This document shows, piece by piece, positions 40,311 to 49,395 of a stretch of 64,000 nucleotides of DNA (positions are counted from its first letter, which is position 1; the number at the start of each line of letters is the position of its first letter). The notes below the pieces were generated by a model that saw nothing but the letters and a program-made list of their open reading frames with translations, was not told the DNA's origin and did not search any database. The stretch comes from Vibrio sp. MEBiC08052 (GTDB lineage: Bacteria > Pseudomonadota > Gammaproteobacteria > Enterobacterales > Vibrionaceae): positions 529,376-593,375 of the forward strand of contig NZ_KQ947475.1 in the NCBI RefSeq assembly GCF_001506075.1, written 5' to 3'. A program made the position numbers and the translations under genes.

Positions 40311-42347
40311 TTATGAGGCGGAGTGACGACGGTTTTGGGCGAATAATGCTTCGATTTCCTGCTTGGGTTGCGGACGATGGAAGTGGAATCCTTGGATAGA
40401 ATGACAGTGAAGATTGGCAAGTAAAATGGCTTGTTGCTGTGTTTCTACGCCTTCTGCCACAACCTTTAACCGTAAAGATTGACCGAGATTGATGATGTTT
40501 TCGATGACCGTCAACTGTTTGGGTAATTGATCGATCTCCGTAATAAATGCGCGGTCGATTTTGAGTTCATCAATCGGAAAACGGGCGAGATAAGAGAGAG
40601 ACGAGTAACCCGTGCCGAAATCATCAATTGATAAGGTAAAGCCGAGTTTTTTAATAGCATTCAACATTTGCACGGTGTGTTCACTGTCACTCATGACGGC
40701 ACTTTCGGTCAGCTCGAAGGTAATACAGCTCGGATCAAGCTGTGTCGAGCGCAGGAGTTTTTCCATAAAATCGATCAGCTTCGGGTTACCGAATTGTTCC
40801 GGTGACAGGTTAATCGCGACAGGGCCGGGGAGGATCCCTTGTTGTTTCCAACGTTTGACCGTGGTAAAGACATCCCGCATGACGACTCGGCCCAGATGTT
40901 CGATTAACCCTGCCTTTTCCGCAACGGGAATAAATGAACCGGGGCTGATATATCCTTCGACCGGATGTTTCCATCGTACCAATGCCTCTGCTCCGTTGAT
41001 GCTAAAATCTCTCGCACTGACTTTGGGTTGATACCAGACTTCAAGACCACTATTTTGCAGGGCTTTTTGCAGTTCGATTTCCAGCCACAATCGGGTTCTT
41101 GCTTCTTTATTCATCTGCGAACTGAAGCGAATCATCCGGTTACGTCCTCGCGCTTTGGCTTCATACATCGCGGTGTCGGCATTTTGCAGTAAGATTCGGG
41201 CATCGCTGCCGTCACCTGGGTAAGTCACACTACCAATCGAGCAGGCAAGCCTTTTACTAAAATAATTCAAATCGAAAGGTTGATTGACCAACGCGATAAT
41301 CCGTTCGGAAAGCATTTCTGCCGAACGAGGTTTCTCCGGCTCGGGTAGGAGTAAACCAAATTCATCGGCACCCAAATGACCTAAAATGGCATTTTGAGGG
41401 AGAAGTCGTTTGAGTCGAGCCGCAACCTCCCGAATCACTTTATCACCGATATGGTGCCCCAGAGAGTCATTGATGTTTTTAAAATTATCAATGTCGAGAT
41501 AGAGCATTATCAATGGGGTGTTATCAGTAATAAACATATCGAGTCGTTTGGTAAAACCGGTTCGGTTATATAAGCCGGTCAACGGGTCGATATGGGCATC
41601 AATCGAAGGGTGATGTAATGGCTCAGGCGTCTTTTTTTCGTGCGGTTGAATGAGAACAAAGAATGCCTGACTACCAAAAATTTTGGTGTCTTCAATCCGA
41701 AGTGTCACTTGCCGTTCTTCACCGTAGGTTTGAGTCGTATGACAGGCAATCGGGTGTTGAATAGCCGGGGAGGAATTGAGAACAAAAGGTTTTTGGGTGG
41801 ATGTTTGAATAAAAACCTCCGAGAGCTGTTCTCCGTAAAGTTCATCGGCTGTATTTAGCCCCAGCGAATGAGCCGCCGCAGGATTGCAGGAAATGATAGT
41901 ATTCTCTTCCACAATCAGCACCGATTCTTTCAACATATAAACTAATGTTGAGAATTTTTTTTCTGACTCATCAATGGTATCGAGTAACATCTGCTTTTCT
42001 GACACATCGACAGCCTGAAAGATGATTTTTGGGGGCTGATCATCGAACTGCAGCCGCGAGAGCGATATCAGTAATGTTGTCAGTTGCATGTCGTCGAGCG
42101 TCAGCTCGGTTTCAATGATTTCACCGTCAAACGCGCGATGATAATAGGGGCGAATGGCTTGATAGAATGATTTACCAAAGATTGTCAGATCATTTGAACC
42201 GATGAGCTGATCGCGCGTGAGGCCTGATATTTCACAATAGCGTTCATTCACCATCGTATAATTGTGCTGGGCATCGAGAATGGCAAAAAAGAAAGGGCTG
42301 TGTGACGTTAGCTGTGTAAACCAGCGTTGAAATTCTTGTGAAATCAT
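40311..42347 (-). CDS. rocS: PAS-GGDEF-EAL cyclic-di-GMP enzyme, RocS-like
   Basis: This 678-residue cytoplasmic signalling protein has two PAS-like segments (residues about 10-120 and 130-235), a GGDEF domain (about 250-410) and an EAL domain (about 425-670). The GGDEF signature is changed to GADEF (326-330), so cyclase activity is doubtful. The EAL motif is intact (EALVR at 454-458), with DDFGTGYSS, KIDRAF and AEGVET downstream, so phosphodiesterase activity is likely. In V. cholerae the gene in this neighbourhood (between the ubiUV-type genes and ubiT) is rocS, which affects rugosity and motility; the symbol rests on that memory of synteny. It is divergent from ubiT. Confidence 0.82.
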   Translation of the reverse strand: MISQEFQRWFTQLTSHSPFFFAILDAQHNYTMVNERYCEISGLTRDQLIGSNDLTIFGKSFYQAIRPYYHRAFDGEIIETELTLDDMQLTTLLISLSRLQFDDQPPKIIFQAVDVSEKQMLLDTIDESEKKFSTLVYMLKESVLIVEENTIISCNPAAAHSLGLNTADELYGEQLSEVFIQTSTQKPFVLNSSPAIQHPIACHTTQTYGEERQVTLRIEDTKIFGSQAFFVLIQPHEKKTPEPLHHPSIDAHIDPLTGLYNRTGFTKRLDMFITDNTPLIMLYLDIDNFKNINDSLGHHIGDKVIREVAARLKRLLPQNAILGHLGADEFGLLLPEPEKPRSAEMLSERIIALVNQPFDLNYFSKRLACSIGSVTYPGDGSDARILLQNADTAMYEAKARGRNRMIRFSSQMNKEARTRLWLEIELQKALQNSGLEVWYQPKVSARDFSINGAEALVRWKHPVEGYISPGSFIPVAEKAGLIEHLGRVVMRDVFTTVKRWKQQGILPGPVAINLSPEQFGNPKLIDFMEKLLRSTQLDPSCITFELTESAVMSDSEHTVQMLNAIKKLGFTLSIDDFGTGYSSLSYLARFPIDELKIDRAFITEIDQLPKQLTVIENIINLGQSLRLKVVAEGVETQQQAILLANLHCHSIQGFHFHRPQPKQEIEALFAQNRRHSAS

Positions 42348-42540
42348 GCCAACTATTCATTGCTCCGAAACCAGACAGGTACTCAGCATTTATAAATCGA
42401 TACGGAGTACGCCACTATAACCGTCTTTGTAACATTAGTGAAGCGTATGGCGTTCTTGGATTTTTTGATTCACAACAGAAATTCAGGTTCAATCTTTCAG
42501 TATGATAGCGCCATTAACATCAACTTAGTGGATAACGAGT

Positions 42541-43071
42541 GTGTTTAACAAGATTCAGAACTACATGGTGCAAAATGCAGCTTCATTTTTGAGAACACCT
42601 GCACGCTTTTTGCCAAACTTTGTGCAAAACAAAATCCTTTTAGAGGCTTTGAATACCATTTTTAAAGAAGCGCTGGCAGAAGGGGATTTTGAATTTCTTG
42701 AAAGTAAGTGTTTGAAAGTTGAAGTGAAAGATTTAGGGCTCTCTTGGCAGATCACCTGTCGTAAAGCGCAGTTGGTCATCGCCGAACCGGCGATTGACCC
42801 CGATGCCTGTTTTAGTGGTTCACTGAATGATTTCGTGTTGATTGCAGGGCGTAAAGAAGATCCGGATACGCTGTTTTTTCAGCGACGACTCTCGATTGAA
42901 GGTGATACCGAGCTGGGGCTTGAAGTGAAGAATATGATGGATAGCGTGGATCTGGAGACATTTCCCGTGCCAATCAAATATTCTTTGAATCAGCTCTCTG
43001 ATTTTGTGTATAAAGGTATACAGTCGGAACACTCAAATCATAAAGGAACGGTGAATGCTTATTCGCACTGA
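42541..43071 (+). CDS. ubiT: ubiquinone anaerobic biosynthesis accessory factor UbiT (SCP2 domain)
   Basis: UbiT binds ubiquinone intermediates through an SCP2 lipid-binding fold and works with UbiUV without oxygen. The 176 residues match the E. coli YhbT layout: a basic amphipathic N-terminus, then the SCP2 core ending DTELGLEVKNMMDSVDLE. The GTG at 42541 is the start. It overlaps yhbS by 17 bases. In E. coli ubiT is divergent from ubiUV; here rocS separates them. Confidence 0.88.
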   Translation: MFNKIQNYMVQNAASFLRTPARFLPNFVQNKILLEALNTIFKEALAEGDFEFLESKCLKVEVKDLGLSWQITCRKAQLVIAEPAIDPDACFSGSLNDFVLIAGRKEDPDTLFFQRRLSIEGDTELGLEVKNMMDSVDLETFPVPIKYSLNQLSDFVYKGIQSEHSNHKGTVNAYSH

Positions 43072-43555
43072 AGCGCCCGCAGATATTTTACCCATTGATC
43101 AGTTATTACGTTCATCGCTGAACGTCGAGGAAAGTGCTGATCTGGTGATGGCTTACCGGGAAAGTAGTCGTATCACATTGTCTCTGGTGGCCTGCGATGA
43201 TGAAGGACAGATTCTGGGATATATTCTGTTTACGCCAATTGCTCATGATGGCGTGTTTCATCACTGGCAGCATCTACGTTTGTTGATTGTTGACCCAAAA
43301 GCTCAGGACGATATCAAGCAACAGTTGGTTACCGAAGGGCTGAATTCTCTTTATGAGTTCGGCTATCCAGTGTGTACGGTGTTTGGCGTCTATGAACACT
43401 ATCAGTCACTAGGTTTTCAGCCGGGGAAAGATTTTGGCTTAAACGCTGTGCATTCGTTGTCACTACCCAATCAATTACTCATTTGTGAGATGCTTCAGGG
43501 GGCGGTGGATGAAGTGGGTGAGTATCAGATTGAATTTGACCCCTCACTCCTTTGA
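43055..43555 (+). CDS. yhbS: GNAT family N-acetyltransferase (YhbS-like)
   Basis: This GNAT-fold protein of 166 residues resembles E. coli YhbS, the usual neighbour of yhbT/ubiT. It shows a poorly conserved acetyl-CoA loop but recognisable family pieces (EAPADILPIDQLLRSSL at the N-terminus, YEHYQSLGFQPG near the end). The substrate is unknown. Its ATG lies inside ubiT with AAAGGA upstream, so translation is probably coupled. Confidence 0.8.
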   Translation: MLIRTEAPADILPIDQLLRSSLNVEESADLVMAYRESSRITLSLVACDDEGQILGYILFTPIAHDGVFHHWQHLRLLIVDPKAQDDIKQQLVTEGLNSLYEFGYPVCTVFGVYEHYQSLGFQPGKDFGLNAVHSLSLPNQLLICEMLQGAVDEVGEYQIEFDPSLL

Positions 43556-43558
43556 GCC

Positions 43559-43588
43559 TTTCCCTGCTTCTGATTCAAAGGGAAATTT
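43559..43588 (+). terminator. weak terminator-like hairpin after yhbS
   Basis: TTTCCCT and AGGGAAA pair around a 13-base loop, followed by TTTGTTAG. The stem is short and AT-rich. Confidence 0.4.
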
Positions 43589-43636
43589 GTTAGTATACCG
43601 CCCCTCTTCTTTTATTGGTTTATTGGGCTGACATTC

Positions 43637-44041
43637 ATGCAAGAGCGTCAACAATATTATTTACAGGAAATGGGTATTCAGAACTGGCAGCTCGTTCATC
43701 CTGAGCAAATGCAGGGTGTGGCTCACACACAGTATGCGTTGCCATCATCCTGTAAATTGCTATTTGTCAGTCCGGTTTTGCCTGAAGGTTCTCAGGCAGT
43801 TATGTTTGAAAAAGTGCTCAAGAGTTTTCATCTCTCTCTTGCCGAAGCGCGTCATATCTATCCTCATTCGCTTGATTTGGTCTCTCTGGCTGAGATTGAG
43901 TGGATCTGGTTTGCCGGTTGTTCTGCACCGGAAGGGATGACGGCAAAACTGCTAACATCACCGTTATTGAGTCAGATTGACGGTCATCCTCAGCATCGTC
44001 GCGACCTCTGGCATCAAATTTGTTCTTATCAGACCTCATGA
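43637..44041 (+). CDS. holD: DNA polymerase III subunit psi (HolD)
   Basis: Psi links the clamp loader to the chi subunit and SSB. The 134 residues begin MQERQQYYLQEMGIQNWQL, with the conserved N-terminal Trp region and the LFVSP motif of the family. Similarity is moderate, as usual for HolD. The ATGA overlap with rimI is the enteric and Vibrio arrangement and supports the call. Confidence 0.88.
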   Translation: MQERQQYYLQEMGIQNWQLVHPEQMQGVAHTQYALPSSCKLLFVSPVLPEGSQAVMFEKVLKSFHLSLAEARHIYPHSLDLVSLAEIEWIWFAGCSAPEGMTAKLLTSPLLSQIDGHPQHRRDLWHQICSYQTS

Positions 44042-44481
44042 ATATTTCGATTGTCCCGATGTCCTCTGATCATTTGGATCAGATCTATCAAATTGAGTGT
44101 CGGGCTCACTCATTTCCTTGGAAAGAGTCGATCATTCGTGCACTGGATAGTCGTGGTGCTTGCCATCATACATTGTTGATTGATGGGCGTGTCGGCGGCT
44201 ATTTTTATGCTCAGAATATTGTCGGAGAAGTCTCGCTGCTCAACATTGCCGTCGATCCGGCTCATCAGGGCAAAGGACTTGGCCGGCAACTGCTCACGTT
44301 TTTTCTCGCTTTTTGTGAACAACATGCAGTAGAAAGTGTATGGCTGGAGGTGAGAGCAAGTAATCTGCCCGCGTATCAGCTCTATCTCAATGCTGGTTTC
44401 AATGAAGTGGATCGACGCTTTGGCTACTATCCGGCTGAAAATGGACGTGAAGATGCGATTATCATGAGCTATTTTCTATAG
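44038..44481 (+). CDS. rimI: ribosomal protein S18-alanine N-acetyltransferase
   Basis: RimI acetylates the N-terminal alanine of ribosomal protein S18. The GNAT signature is visible in LLNIAVDPAHQGKGLGRQLL and VWLEVRASNLPAYQLYLNAGF, and the C-terminus DAIIMSYFL matches the family. The ATG at 44038 overlaps the holD stop (ATGA) and gives 147 residues. It is the last conserved chromosomal gene before the polysaccharide locus. Confidence 0.95.
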   Translation: MNISIVPMSSDHLDQIYQIECRAHSFPWKESIIRALDSRGACHHTLLIDGRVGGYFYAQNIVGEVSLLNIAVDPAHQGKGLGRQLLTFFLAFCEQHAVESVWLEVRASNLPAYQLYLNAGFNEVDRRFGYYPAENGREDAIIMSYFL

Positions 44482-44736
44482 CCCTGATTACATACATCTT
44501 ATCTGACGTGTCACCCTCCATCGGTATTTCATCCCACGCTGTTATTCTCTGTCAGTCAATGTTGGCTTTAAAAATAACTGATTTAATTGTCATTATTGAT
44601 TTAATTAAAATAATTGAATTATCTATCGTTTTAAATAAATAATTTTGAGCAGAGTGTCTCATTATTGATTTTTTGACAGCGAAATAACATTTCTATGTAT
44701 TTTCCTTGATGTTGATTTGTTTTTGTATCTATATAA

Positions 44737-44754
44737 ATTGACTATGCGGTCAAT
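44737..44754. promoter_or_regulatory. 18-bp palindrome, possible operator
   Basis: ATTGAC-TATGCG-GTCAAT has perfect six-base arms. It lies about 370 bases upstream of the first polysaccharide gene, just downstream of a weak TATATA element. The regulator is unknown. Confidence 0.4.
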
Positions 44755-45060
44755 AAAAATAATGCCATGAGTGATATTTTTTAACGTATTTTATCATTAT
44801 TAATTATTGTGTGAATCTTGTGTCTCATTTTTAAGAATGACGGGAATATAAGAGCGATTTACTTTTATTAAGATTGAAACAATAGTGACTGATGTCGCAT
44901 ACTTTCGTTATGGTCAACTTCACATTTTGACAAATAAAGTGAGGTGACTCATTTGATTTTGGTAAGTGGATGCTAATTCGTTTCTTTAATAAATAATCTA
45001 TAAACAATGGGTTAGTTTGATTTTGACCGTTATGCCATAGCGTCATTTATTCAGTTTGTG

Positions 45061-45087
45061 GGGTGCTTCACCCAAGGGCGGTAGCAT
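45061..45087 (+). promoter_or_regulatory. ops/JUMPStart-type element (RfaH recruitment) with adjacent hairpin
   Basis: GGCGGTAGCAT (45077-45087) matches the ops consensus GGCGGTAGCGTG over its conserved core GGCGGTAG. A small hairpin (GGGTG-CTT-CACCC, 45061-45073) lies immediately before it. It is 33 bases upstream of the first gene of a long polysaccharide operon, the standard site for RfaH loading on RNA polymerase. Confidence 0.85.
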
Positions 45088-45120
45088 ACTTAAATTTATA
45101 TTGGTTAGGTGGGATGTCAG

Positions 45121-46524
45121 ATGGGATATGGTAGTCGAATTAAATATTATGGAGAAGAGTCATCAGTCGGATTTAAGATTGTTGATATTTTTGTTATTTC
45201 AATAATTTTATTTTTAGTATCAGAGTCATACTTGGATGATTTTACAACTATCTATCAATTAATATTGAGTCTCTTTGCTGTTGTCTATTTTGTTATATCT
45301 GATATTGCCGGTGTGTATCGACCATACAAATATCTTTCATTTAAACAAAATTTCTTTGCGATACTGATGACTTGGAGTATTTGTGTCGCGTTATCTCTCA
45401 TTATTGGCTTTTTCCTTAAAATCAGTGAAGATTATTCTCGTCTGGTGATTGGTTTATGGTTCGGTCTGACCCCGTTGTGTCTGGTGGGATGGCGCTGGTT
45501 GGTTCACGGGATGTTCCGTGTGATCTTCCCCGGAGATAAACATCGTAGCAAAGCTATCATTATCGGGGCGACAGGGACGGGCCTCCAACTTGCTCAGGAA
45601 CTCAAACAGCACCGTTCAAGTCGGGAAGTGCTGGTCGGTTTCTATGATGACCGCAGTTTGGATCGAATTGGCTTACATCGTCTCTCTTGTCCCCTACGCG
45701 GAAAAATCGATGATGCACTGATGCTGGCGAAAAGTCGCAGTGTGCAGAAAGTTTATATTGCGCTGCCTATGGAAGCAGCCAAACGAATTAAACAGATCTT
45801 GAATGCTTTCGCTGACTCCAATGCTCACGTCTATGTTGTTCCTGATTTTTTTACTTTCGATCTGATGCAATCGCGGCTGAAAAATATCGGTAAAGTCGTC
45901 ACATTAAGTGTTTATGACACACCTTTTTACGGTTTTACTTCACTGGTCAAACGTATTGAAGACATCATCCTCGCGTCAATAATCATCACGCTGATTAGTC
46001 CCGTACTGTTGTTTGTTGCCATTGGCGTGAAACTGTCATCACCGGGCCCGATTATTTTCAAGCAGGAGCGCTATGGTCTCGATGGGAAGCCGATCAAAGT
46101 CTGGAAATTCAGATCAATGCGGGTCATGGATAATGGTTCGGTGGTCAAACAGGCTACCAAAAATGATCCTCGCGTGACCCGATTCGGAGCTTTCATTCGC
46201 CGCACCTCTTTGGATGAGTTACCGCAATTTATCAATGTGATTACCGGACAGATGTCGATTGTCGGTCCGCGTCCGCACGCTGTTGCCCACAATGAGGAAT
46301 ACCGTGGGTTGATCGATAAGTATATGCTTCGTCATCATGTCAAACCCGGCATTACCGGCTGGGCTCAAATCAACGGCTACCGAGGAGAAACCGACACACT
46401 CGATAAGATGGAAAAACGGGTTGAGTTTGATTTGAGTTATATCCAGACATGGTCTCTATGGCTCGATTTAAAAATCATATTCTTGACGGTATTTAAAGGA
46501 TTTGTCGGAAAAACAGCATATTAA
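45121..46524 (+). CDS. undecaprenyl-phosphate sugar (glucose) phosphotransferase, WcaJ/VpsL-like
   Basis: This enzyme starts repeat-unit synthesis by moving a sugar-1-phosphate, probably glucose, to undecaprenyl phosphate at the inner membrane. Its 467 residues have four to five N-terminal spans, a central nucleotide-binding-like domain (KAIIIGATGTGLQLAQEL), one more hydrophobic span, and a C-terminal bacterial sugar transferase domain with KFRSMR, DELPQFINVITGQMSIVGPRPH and GITGWAQINGYRG. The ATG at 45121 has GGTGGG upstream; an in-frame GTG at 45109 is less likely. It opens the polysaccharide operon, 33 bases after the ops site. Confidence 0.92.
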   Translation: MGYGSRIKYYGEESSVGFKIVDIFVISIILFLVSESYLDDFTTIYQLILSLFAVVYFVISDIAGVYRPYKYLSFKQNFFAILMTWSICVALSLIIGFFLKISEDYSRLVIGLWFGLTPLCLVGWRWLVHGMFRVIFPGDKHRSKAIIIGATGTGLQLAQELKQHRSSREVLVGFYDDRSLDRIGLHRLSCPLRGKIDDALMLAKSRSVQKVYIALPMEAAKRIKQILNAFADSNAHVYVVPDFFTFDLMQSRLKNIGKVVTLSVYDTPFYGFTSLVKRIEDIILASIIITLISPVLLFVAIGVKLSSPGPIIFKQERYGLDGKPIKVWKFRSMRVMDNGSVVKQATKNDPRVTRFGAFIRRTSLDELPQFINVITGQMSIVGPRPHAVAHNEEYRGLIDKYMLRHHVKPGITGWAQINGYRGETDTLDKMEKRVEFDLSYIQTWSLWLDLKIIFLTVFKGFVGKTAY

Positions 46525-46570
46525 TCCACTGTTTTTCGAGAATGGATTTTAGAGTTCTGATAGGTAAGTG

Positions 46571-47134
46571 ATGTTGAAAATAATATTAAGAAGCATGGTT
46601 TTATGCTGCATATTCTTTTCTGTTTTTTCCAGTGCAGCCGAATATAGATTAGGTGCCGGAGATACAATCAGAATTTCTGTATATGGGGAGCCGGATTTAT
46701 CGTATGAGCAGTATCTCATCGATAGCGGGGGAACAATGGATTACCCTTATTTAGGTAATCTGGAACTAAAGCATAAAACACTTCGTGAACTTAGAAATAT
46801 GATTGTCAACGGTTTGAAAGGTGAATACTTAGTTGATCCGAAAGTAACAATCAATATTGTGAAATATCGCAATATCTATGTGAATGGTGTGGTTAATTCT
46901 CCCGGGGGATATGAATATCAACCGGGCCTGACTGTTCAAAAAGCGATTGCTCTGGCTGGGGGGTTTCTCGCGAAATACCGTAAAACGCGTGGTATCTATT
47001 TAACCAAAGATGAAGAAATCGAAGGATTATCCCAAGATCAGATTGAGGAATTACTGAAAGGTAAACATGAAGTCGAACTGAATGAAACCGTTCATCCCGG
47101 TGATACGATTTATGTCGTGAGTTCTTTTTGGTAA
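46571..47134 (+). CDS. short polysaccharide export protein (OPX family, Wza-like, no C-terminal OM helix)
   Basis: This is an exported periplasmic protein with a polysaccharide export (PES) domain (GAGDTIRISVYGEPDLS) and one SLBB-type domain (NGVVNSPGGYEYQPGLTVQKAIALAGG). The signal peptide is about residues 1-23 (SVFSSAAEY), and there is no lipobox cysteine at the cleavage site. With only 187 residues it lacks the extra domains and the outer-membrane helix of Wza, so it resembles the short OPX class that works with a separate beta-barrel. The ATG at 46571 follows AGGTAAGTG. The wzc-like gene begins 37 bases later. Confidence 0.88.
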   Translation: MLKIILRSMVLCCIFFSVFSSAAEYRLGAGDTIRISVYGEPDLSYEQYLIDSGGTMDYPYLGNLELKHKTLRELRNMIVNGLKGEYLVDPKVTINIVKYRNIYVNGVVNSPGGYEYQPGLTVQKAIALAGGFLAKYRKTRGIYLTKDEEIEGLSQDQIEELLKGKHEVELNETVHPGDTIYVVSSFW

Positions 47135-47171
47135 GTCTGAAAATATAAAATAGATGAAGGCAAGGTAAAAA

Positions 47172-49364
47172 ATGCAAGAGCACTTTGAAGATAATGCCAA
47201 TCAACAGAATGACATGATTGATCTGACACATTATCTGAATTTAATCAAGAGAAACTGGCTCTCAATATTTATATTCTCAGTATTGGTGACCGGGCTGTCA
47301 GTATTCATTGCTCTGTCTTTAAAGTCGAAATATACCGCAACGGCTACCTTACTGATTGAATCAAAAGAAAGACAGGCGATTTCAATTGAAGATGTTGTCG
47401 GTATCGAACCGAATCAAAAAGAATACTATCAAACACAGTTTGAAATATTGAGATCCAATCAGATTGCTGAAAAAGTGATTCATAAATTGGCTTTGGATCA
47501 GAAGGAAGAATTCAATCCGTTGCTGAGTCAGGAGACCAGTATTATCGAAACGATAAAATCTTATCCTGTCGTTGCGGCATTGCTTGGTTCGACGAATGAA
47601 GAGGAAGCGCCGGATCCTGAATATATTCGTCAGAAAGTATTAGATGTATTTAAGAAAAATCTTGAGATTACGCCGATTTTAAAGACCCAGTTAGTCAATA
47701 TCCGTTTTACATCGGAGGATCCCCAACTGGCTGCCAAAATCGCTAATGAAGTGGGTTACGCCTATATCGAAAATAATCTCGAATCGAAAATTTCTGCGAC
47801 TCAATATGCGTCGAGCTGGATAACGTCACGCTTATCTGAATTAAGAGAACAGTTAGCGGATTCTGAAAAAAACCTCTCTGACTTTTTGATCAAAGAGAAA
47901 TTGATCGACGACAGTGGCATTGAATCTCTTGCCAGCAAACAGTTGGCAAGTTTGACTGAGCGGTTGGCGCAGGTTCGAGATGAACGGATAGAAACAGAGT
48001 CTGCCTATAGAGCATTGACCTCGGGAAGTGTTAAAGATATCGCTTCTTTGTCTGCAATCCCTTCGATCTCTCAGCATCCTCAGGTAATTGATATCCGGAA
48101 TGCGGAGCTTGAAGCCCAGAATGAAGTCAATGAATTGAGCAAACGCTATGGACCGAAGCATGACAAGATGATCGCAGCCCAAGCTAAATTAAAGTCGATT
48201 GAAGATCAGGCCCAACGCGTCACTCAGAAATTGATTCGGGGCATTGGCAAAGAGCTTCAGGCAACGAAAGAGCAAGAAGCGCTGTTGGCTCAGGAAGTCA
48301 CGCGAGAGAAGAATGATTTTCAGGACTTGACGGTCAAGAAAAGCAAATATGATTCATTGCAACGTGAAGTAGAAACCAACCGGGAAATTCTCAACCTCTT
48401 TCTGACGCGGCAAAAAGAAACTACCGCGACCAGTGATTTTGACTCGACGAGTGCTCGATTTACGGATCAGGCTTTGATTCCACAGTTGCCCAGTGCACCG
48501 AAACGCAAACTGATTGTCATTGCTGCATTTATTCTCAGTATCGGTATGGCGATTGGCTTTATCATCATGCTTGACCTGCTGAAAAACACCATTGAATCGG
48601 CTGGCGATTTTGAAGATAAGTTCGGCTTAATTCCTATGGGTGGCATTCCGGTGGTGAAATCCAAACGATTCCGTAAGAAACCCATCGATAGCAGTATTTT
48701 TACGGATGAAAATGAAGTGGGTTTTAGTGAGTCGATTCGTTCGATCAGAACCTCTCTGCTGGTCAATCATATCGACAGGCAACACCGGAAAATTGCGGTG
48801 ACGTCATCGATACCCGAAGAAGGCAAGACCACGGTTTCTCTGAATTTGGCGGTTTCATTTGCCAAAGTTGAGCAAGTGTTATTTATCGATCTCGATTTAC
48901 GTAAACCGGCAGTCGCCGAGCGGTTTGGTTACAAAAAATATCAGCAAGGGCTCACCAACCATTTGTTGATGAATACGCCGTTAAGTGAATGCATCTTTAA
49001 AGATGAAGCGTCAGGTTTATCGGTTTTACCGGCCGGGATGTTAGCGGCTAATCCTCAGGAGCTGCTGAGTTCTCGCCAGTTGAAAGCGTTACTGACAGAG
49101 CTGGAAGACAGTTATGATCGGATCATTATTGATACACCGCCAACGTTACCGGTCAGCGATTCTTTAATCATCGGACAGTGTGTCGATTCTGTTGTGCTGG
49201 TGGTGAAAGCAAATGCGACGAAGCAGACATTGGTGAAAAAAGCGATGACGAAACTCATCAGTCATCAGGTCACGCTTGCCGGTGTGGTCGTCAATCAGGT
49301 CAGTCAGAAAGCGGGTGCGGTTGAGTATGAGTATGGTCAGTATTATGGCTATGCGGAAAACTGA
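47172..49364 (+). CDS. polysaccharide co-polymerase / tyrosine autokinase (Wzc-like)
   Basis: This inner-membrane bacterial tyrosine kinase controls chain length and export. The 730 residues comprise a Wzz domain with its first span (residues about 30-53), a long periplasmic coiled coil, the proline-rich second span (SAPKRKLIVIAAFILSIGMAIGF), and a cytoplasmic kinase with Walker A (residues 544-554, SSIPEEGKTT), Walker A' (569-577, VLFIDLDLR) and Walker B (RIIIDTPP). The C-terminal tail has five tyrosines (YEYGQYYGY) as autophosphorylation sites. A cognate phosphatase is not seen in this window. Confidence 0.93.
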   Translation: MQEHFEDNANQQNDMIDLTHYLNLIKRNWLSIFIFSVLVTGLSVFIALSLKSKYTATATLLIESKERQAISIEDVVGIEPNQKEYYQTQFEILRSNQIAEKVIHKLALDQKEEFNPLLSQETSIIETIKSYPVVAALLGSTNEEEAPDPEYIRQKVLDVFKKNLEITPILKTQLVNIRFTSEDPQLAAKIANEVGYAYIENNLESKISATQYASSWITSRLSELREQLADSEKNLSDFLIKEKLIDDSGIESLASKQLASLTERLAQVRDERIETESAYRALTSGSVKDIASLSAIPSISQHPQVIDIRNAELEAQNEVNELSKRYGPKHDKMIAAQAKLKSIEDQAQRVTQKLIRGIGKELQATKEQEALLAQEVTREKNDFQDLTVKKSKYDSLQREVETNREILNLFLTRQKETTATSDFDSTSARFTDQALIPQLPSAPKRKLIVIAAFILSIGMAIGFIIMLDLLKNTIESAGDFEDKFGLIPMGGIPVVKSKRFRKKPIDSSIFTDENEVGFSESIRSIRTSLLVNHIDRQHRKIAVTSSIPEEGKTTVSLNLAVSFAKVEQVLFIDLDLRKPAVAERFGYKKYQQGLTNHLLMNTPLSECIFKDEASGLSVLPAGMLAANPQELLSSRQLKALLTELEDSYDRIIIDTPPTLPVSDSLIIGQCVDSVVLVVKANATKQTLVKKAMTKLISHQVTLAGVVVNQVSQKAGAVEYEYGQYYGYAEN

Positions 49365-49395
49365 AATCTGGCAATGTAACTCAGGGATGATGGGA

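Larger units (their letters stand above)
44482..45120. other. long AT-rich regulatory region ahead of the polysaccharide locus
   Basis: About 640 bases without a convincing gene separate rimI from the first polysaccharide gene. The region is visibly AT-rich, with several related TGTCTCATT-type repeats (44655, 44821 and variants near 44588 and 44944), an 18-bp palindrome at 44737 and, at its downstream end, a short hairpin plus an ops element. It probably carries the main promoter and binding sites for the locus. Confidence 0.7.

Noticed and set aside
42348..42540. Possible Fnr site upstream of ubiT
   Set aside because: ATCAA and TTGAT half-sites occur but not in the right spacing.
44701..44737. 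Sigma-70 promoter for the polysaccharide locus near 44700-44737
   Set aside because: TTGATG and TATATA have an acceptable 18-base spacing, but both hexamers match poorly and such pairs are common in AT-rich DNA.
44927..44955. TTGACA at 44927 as a locus promoter
   Set aside because: The -35 is perfect, but the hexamer at 17 bases (CATTTG) has almost no -10 character.
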